Source of the DNA: Candidatus Woesearchaeota archaeon CG10_big_fil_rev_8_21_14_0_10_32_24
GTDB lineage: Archaea > Nanobdellota > Nanobdellia > Woesearchaeales > GW2011-AR9
Length of the DNA: 7,654 bases
Reading direction: 5' to 3'
Assembly (NCBI GenBank): GCA_002763025.1
Contig: PCYG01000038.1
Coordinates: forward strand, 3,649 to 11,302
This document shows positions 4,981-7,654 of the stretch, piece by piece (positions within the stretch are counted from its first letter, which is position 1; the number at the start of each line of letters is the position of its first letter). The position numbers and the translations under genes were made by a program. The notes below the pieces were generated by a model. That model worked only from the letters and a program-made list of their open reading frames with translations, did no database searches and was not told the DNA's origin.

Positions 4981-6135
4981 ATGATTGGCCCAGAATTAGA
5001 ACTTCTTGTACTCGATGAAAATTATCAGGAATCCCATCGTGCTGATGAAATAATTCAAAATTGTCAAAATGAGGGATTAAAAGTAGTCACAGAATGTTCT
5101 AAATCCATAGTAGAAATTAATTTTAAACCAGGCGAACCTAAAGAAACATTGGATGAAATGGCAAGAACACTCTCTAGAGTAAATGATATTGCAAGAGAAA
5201 GTGGATTACGAGTATTACCAATAGAAATGCCACTTAACTATAATTTTGTTCCAATTATACGACAATCACCGAGATATGATGCAAAGAAAAAATTATTAGG
5301 GGAAGATAGGTTCACGATTTCAGGAAAAGTGATGGGATTCCATTCACATTACGATTTAAATCCAAATGATAATATCAAAATTGAACAAATTAATTTTTTA
5401 ACATTAGTAGACCCTTTTGCAATTGCAATCAGTGCATGTTCTCCCTATAAAACTTCCGGAGGCGAATCATTTGATAGTTGGCGAACGCATTCTTACAGAT
5501 ACATCGTCCATGAAGAATTTCCATTCCAAGGTGATTTACAAAAATTTCACCAGTCTTATGATAGTTACTTGAGGGAATTAGAAACTGAATATGTAAGATT
5601 TGTCGAATTCAGTAAGACAAAAGGGACTAATTTCGAAGATCATTCAACACCCTTTAATTCTATTTGGGGACCTGTAAGGATAAATCTTGATTATTCAACA
5701 GGAGAATTGAGAAGTATGGGATCTAATCCTAACATTAAATTACTTTGGGAAGCTGCAACTTTAATTTATGGGGGATTACATTTAATTGAATCAGGCCATG
5801 CAAGAGATAATTCTTCGTTAATAAAATATTTATTAAACACAAATAATCCTAAAGATTCTTTTGAAATGATCCAATCATTAAGTGTTGATGCTGCACGATA
5901 TGGATTCTCTTCAGAAGCAGTAACAAACTTTTGTACAAAAGTAGTAGATTTTTGTAAAATTGGATTAACTGATGAAGAAAATGGTTTAATTAGTGAAGTT
6001 GAAAATGCGATTTACAACAGAAGAAATATGGCAAACACAATTTCAGGAATGAAAGGTAATCCTCAATCAAAATACCAACAATTAATACAGATTTATGAAA
6101 GCACATTGGCAGACATAAGTCGACAATATAAATAA
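4981..6135 (+). CDS. GCS2-family carboxylate-amine ligase (glutamate-cysteine-ligase-like)
   Basis: A 384-residue ATP-dependent amidoligase of the GCS2/YbdK branch of the glutamine-synthetase-like fold, which joins a carboxylate (typically the side chain or end of glutamate) to an amine. Family residues are visible in order: G-P-E-L-E (3-7), E38 and VEI at 44-46, G-F-H-S-H (119-123), AISACSPYKTSGG (149-161) followed by the S-W-R turn at 166-168, W229-x3-R233, and E242-L-R244. The full length and the conserved metal/ATP-site acidic and histidine residues suggest an active enzyme. The substrates cannot be told; a strict glutamate-cysteine ligase assignment is not justified. It starts directly downstream of a TATA box and is followed 1 nt later by an ATP-grasp ligase, implying that the two act in sequence. 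Confidence 0.85.
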   Translation: MIGPELELLVLDENYQESHRADEIIQNCQNEGLKVVTECSKSIVEINFKPGEPKETLDEMARTLSRVNDIARESGLRVLPIEMPLNYNFVPIIRQSPRYDAKKKLLGEDRFTISGKVMGFHSHYDLNPNDNIKIEQINFLTLVDPFAIAISACSPYKTSGGESFDSWRTHSYRYIVHEEFPFQGDLQKFHQSYDSYLRELETEYVRFVEFSKTKGTNFEDHSTPFNSIWGPVRINLDYSTGELRSMGSNPNIKLLWEAATLIYGGLHLIESGHARDNSSLIKYLLNTNNPKDSFEMIQSLSVDAARYGFSSEAVTNFCTKVVDFCKIGLTDEENGLISEVENAIYNRRNMANTISGMKGNPQSKYQQLIQIYESTLADISRQYK

Positions 6136-6136
6136 A

Positions 6137-7420
6137 ATGAGTCTTCAAAATTATTTTCGAGAACATGATGCAGTATTAGACCCTTTAGGTGCTAGAGTTG
6201 CCGCAATTCCCCTTGACCCATTTATTTATAATCAAAAATTGGTTGATGAAATAAATTATTTTGCAAAGGCATATTTTCAATTAGTAGAATTTGTGACTCA
6301 AAATTACGACCAATTTCGTGACATTTTACGTTATGAAGATAATCTTGATAAATTATTATTGGATTGTCCAGATTACCCAAACAATGTAGTACTAGCACGA
6401 TCGGACATCTTTCTTTCTAAAAAAGGAATTAAAATGGTAGAAACAAACTGTGATTCCCCGGGAGGCAATGAAGAAAGTTACCATTTAGAAAAAATATTTG
6501 CAACATATTTTCCTAATGCAATTAATGGTGCCAAAACGGAACATAGAATTGACAACGCATTAGAAGCACTCATGATTTCATATCAACAACAAAAACAGCA
6601 AAAGGGATTAACAGATATTAAAGACAAACCGAGAATTGCATTAATAGAATGGGAAGAAGATATCAAAAGAATTAAAGGAGAGCTAGATGTATTTATCAAC
6701 GAAGCAAGAAAAAGAGGATATGATTGTGACCTCATTACCCCACAAAGTATTGAGTTTAGAAATAATGAAGCTTATAATGATAATAGGCCTATTGATTTAA
6801 TTTACAGACGAATAGTCCTTCAAAGTTTGCCAAGTCATATGCCGGATGGTTATGATTTTGCACGAAGATTAAATGATTGTAAAACAGCAGTTGTGAACCC
6901 TTTAAGTTCAAAAAAAGGAAGTTCTAAACAAATCATGGTTTTGTTAACAGATGAAATCTTCCAGGATAGATTTCCCGATGATTTAAGTGAAAGTTTAGAT
7001 ATTGTAAGAAAAGTAATCCCCAAAACAAAATCTTTAAAATTTTTAGGAGAACAAAGTGAATTTTTAAAAGAGGTTCAAAGGAATAGAACAGAATATGTTC
7101 TTAAAGAAGCGAACTCTTATTCTAGTATGGGTGTATTTATAGGTGCAGATTTAACACAGGATGAATGGGATTTTAGAATGAAACAATCTTTAGGAAAAGA
7201 TTTCGTAGTACAAGAAAAAATCGATCTTCCTTCAATGAGAATAAATATGTATGACCAAAGAAACCACCGACAGATTTCGGAAGATTTAATATATAATATT
7301 AATCCCTATATTTTTTTAGGTAAGTTTGCTGGATTTTATTTTAGAGCCTCACAAGATAATTTAACTTCATTCAAAAGAGGACTCAAAGCGACAGTGTTAC
7401 CTTGTTTTCAACAGAATTGA
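6137..7420 (+). CDS. Circularly permuted ATP-grasp ligase (glutathionylspermidine-synthase-like)
   Basis: A 427-residue protein that best fits the circularly permuted ATP-grasp group (DUF404/DUF407, glutathionylspermidine-synthase C-domain-like). Visible signatures are VETNCDSPGG (101-110), the NPLSSKKGSSKQIMVLL block (254-270), YVLKEANSYSSMGVFIG (320-336) as the ATP-grasp lysine/glycine-loop region, FVVQEKIDLPSM (356-367) and GFYFRAS (399-405). These enzymes activate a carboxylate as an acyl-phosphate and join it to an amine. The start lies 1 nt after the amidoligase stop, without a Shine-Dalgarno, so translation is probably coupled. The paired order suggests that one enzyme makes a dipeptide-like bond and the other extends or conjugates it. 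The glycine loop (SYSSMG) is less glycine-rich than usual, so activity is probable rather than certain. Confidence 0.8.
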   Translation: MSLQNYFREHDAVLDPLGARVAAIPLDPFIYNQKLVDEINYFAKAYFQLVEFVTQNYDQFRDILRYEDNLDKLLLDCPDYPNNVVLARSDIFLSKKGIKMVETNCDSPGGNEESYHLEKIFATYFPNAINGAKTEHRIDNALEALMISYQQQKQQKGLTDIKDKPRIALIEWEEDIKRIKGELDVFINEARKRGYDCDLITPQSIEFRNNEAYNDNRPIDLIYRRIVLQSLPSHMPDGYDFARRLNDCKTAVVNPLSSKKGSSKQIMVLLTDEIFQDRFPDDLSESLDIVRKVIPKTKSLKFLGEQSEFLKEVQRNRTEYVLKEANSYSSMGVFIGADLTQDEWDFRMKQSLGKDFVVQEKIDLPSMRINMYDQRNHRQISEDLIYNINPYIFLGKFAGFYFRASQDNLTSFKRGLKATVLPCFQQN

Positions 7421-7516
7421 AACACAAATAAAATAAAATAAAAAAGATTACATTTTTAGAATATTAAAAATTTCAATAGAAATTTGCGTGCCAATTAAAA
7501 AAAATTGATATAAAAA
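7421..7516. other. AT-rich spacer with a short hairpin before the C39-like gene
   Basis: This 96-bp gap is almost all A/T. AAATTTC (7468-7474) and GAAATTT (7479-7485) form a 7-bp stem with a 4-nt loop. CAATT/AATTG (7492-7496, 7503-7507) forms a weaker one. ATATTAAAA near 7461 could be a TATA box, with transcription starting near 7490. There is no clear U-tract terminator on the plus strand, so read-through from the ATP-grasp gene is possible. Confidence 0.4.
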
Positions 7517-7654
7517 ATGATTAGTTTAAACATTCCACGGATCAAACAAACTGACAAAGCTTGTGGTCCAACAGCACTTCTTCAAGTTTTAAAATATTAT
7601 GGATTTCAAAAAACATTAAATGAATTAATACCTGAATTAAAAATTCCTGAAGAA
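7517..7654 (+). CDS. C39-like cysteine peptidase, N-terminal part, cut by the right window edge
   Basis: The first 46 codons of a gene that runs off the window. The product begins MISLNIPRIKQTDKACGPTA and continues LLQVLKYYG. The Q-T-D-x-A-C-G-P-T-A-L-x-x-V-L-x-Y-Y-G pattern (Q11, C16, G17) matches the oxyanion glutamine and catalytic cysteine of C39/C39-like papain-fold peptidases, which use this layout both in bacteriocin leader processing and in stand-alone bacterial and archaeal proteins. The catalytic His and Asp would lie beyond the edge. No signal peptide precedes the motif, so this part looks cytoplasmic. It shares orientation with the two ligases. It may cleave, or act as a transferase on, the peptide product they make, but that is inference. 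Confidence 0.75.
   Translation, partial: MISLNIPRIKQTDKACGPTALLQVLKYYGFQKTLNELIPELKIPEE

Noticed and set aside
4981..6135. Calling the GCS2 gene gshA and the ATP-grasp gene gshB (glutathione synthesis)
   Set aside because: The ATP-grasp protein carries circularly permuted, glutathionylspermidine-synthase-like motifs rather than GshB ones, and the GCS2 family includes many ligases of other substrates, so gene symbols would overstate the evidence.

Overview
This is an AT-rich archaeal window. The evidence is the archaeal/eukaryotic-type ribosomal proteins (eS19, eL39, eL31, eS1/S3Ae), the archaeal H/ACA pseudouridine synthase Cbf5, and TATA boxes placed so that most mRNAs would start at or almost at the start codon. 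Shine-Dalgarno sequences in useful positions are essentially absent. Low GC, short spacers, lysine/glutamate-rich tails on ribosomal proteins and small unknown genes would fit a DPANN-type genome such as Woesearchaeota or Pacearchaeota. That lineage is inferred, not shown.

Left block (1-2216). A possible gene start on the minus strand runs off the left edge (85 to 1). A divergent promoter region with a perfect 12-bp inverted repeat (90-101/118-129) separates it from a plus-strand translation operon: eS19 (209-649), eL39 (651-824, a 57-residue gene) and eL31 (824-1237). These three are spaced by 1 nt and by a 1-nt overlap. Cbf5 (1281-2216) follows with its own TATA box.

Middle block (2203-4666, minus strand). 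In order of transcription this holds ribosomal protein eS1/S3Ae with a 40-residue glutamate-rich tail, a small calcineurin-like phosphoesterase, and an unrecognised 311-residue helical/coiled-coil protein whose 3' end overlaps that of cbf5 by 14 bp. Between S3Ae and the phosphoesterase lies a 99-bp MITE-like element (3832-3930). It has 27-bp imperfect terminal inverted repeats and is flanked exactly by identical 22-bp direct repeats, one of which contains the S3Ae stop codon.

Right block (4667-7654, plus strand). A 314-bp AT-rich intergenic region carries divergent promoters and a 14-bp perfect palindrome. It leads into a probable peptide-forming gene set: a GCS2-family carboxylate-amine (glutamate-cysteine-like) ligase, a circularly permuted ATP-grasp ligase of the glutathionylspermidine-synthase type 1 nt downstream, and, after 96 bp, the start of a C39-like cysteine peptidase cut by the window edge. 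Together they suggest an uncharacterised pathway that makes a small peptide or peptide conjugate and also encodes an enzyme able to cleave or transfer it. This is the most interesting part of the window.
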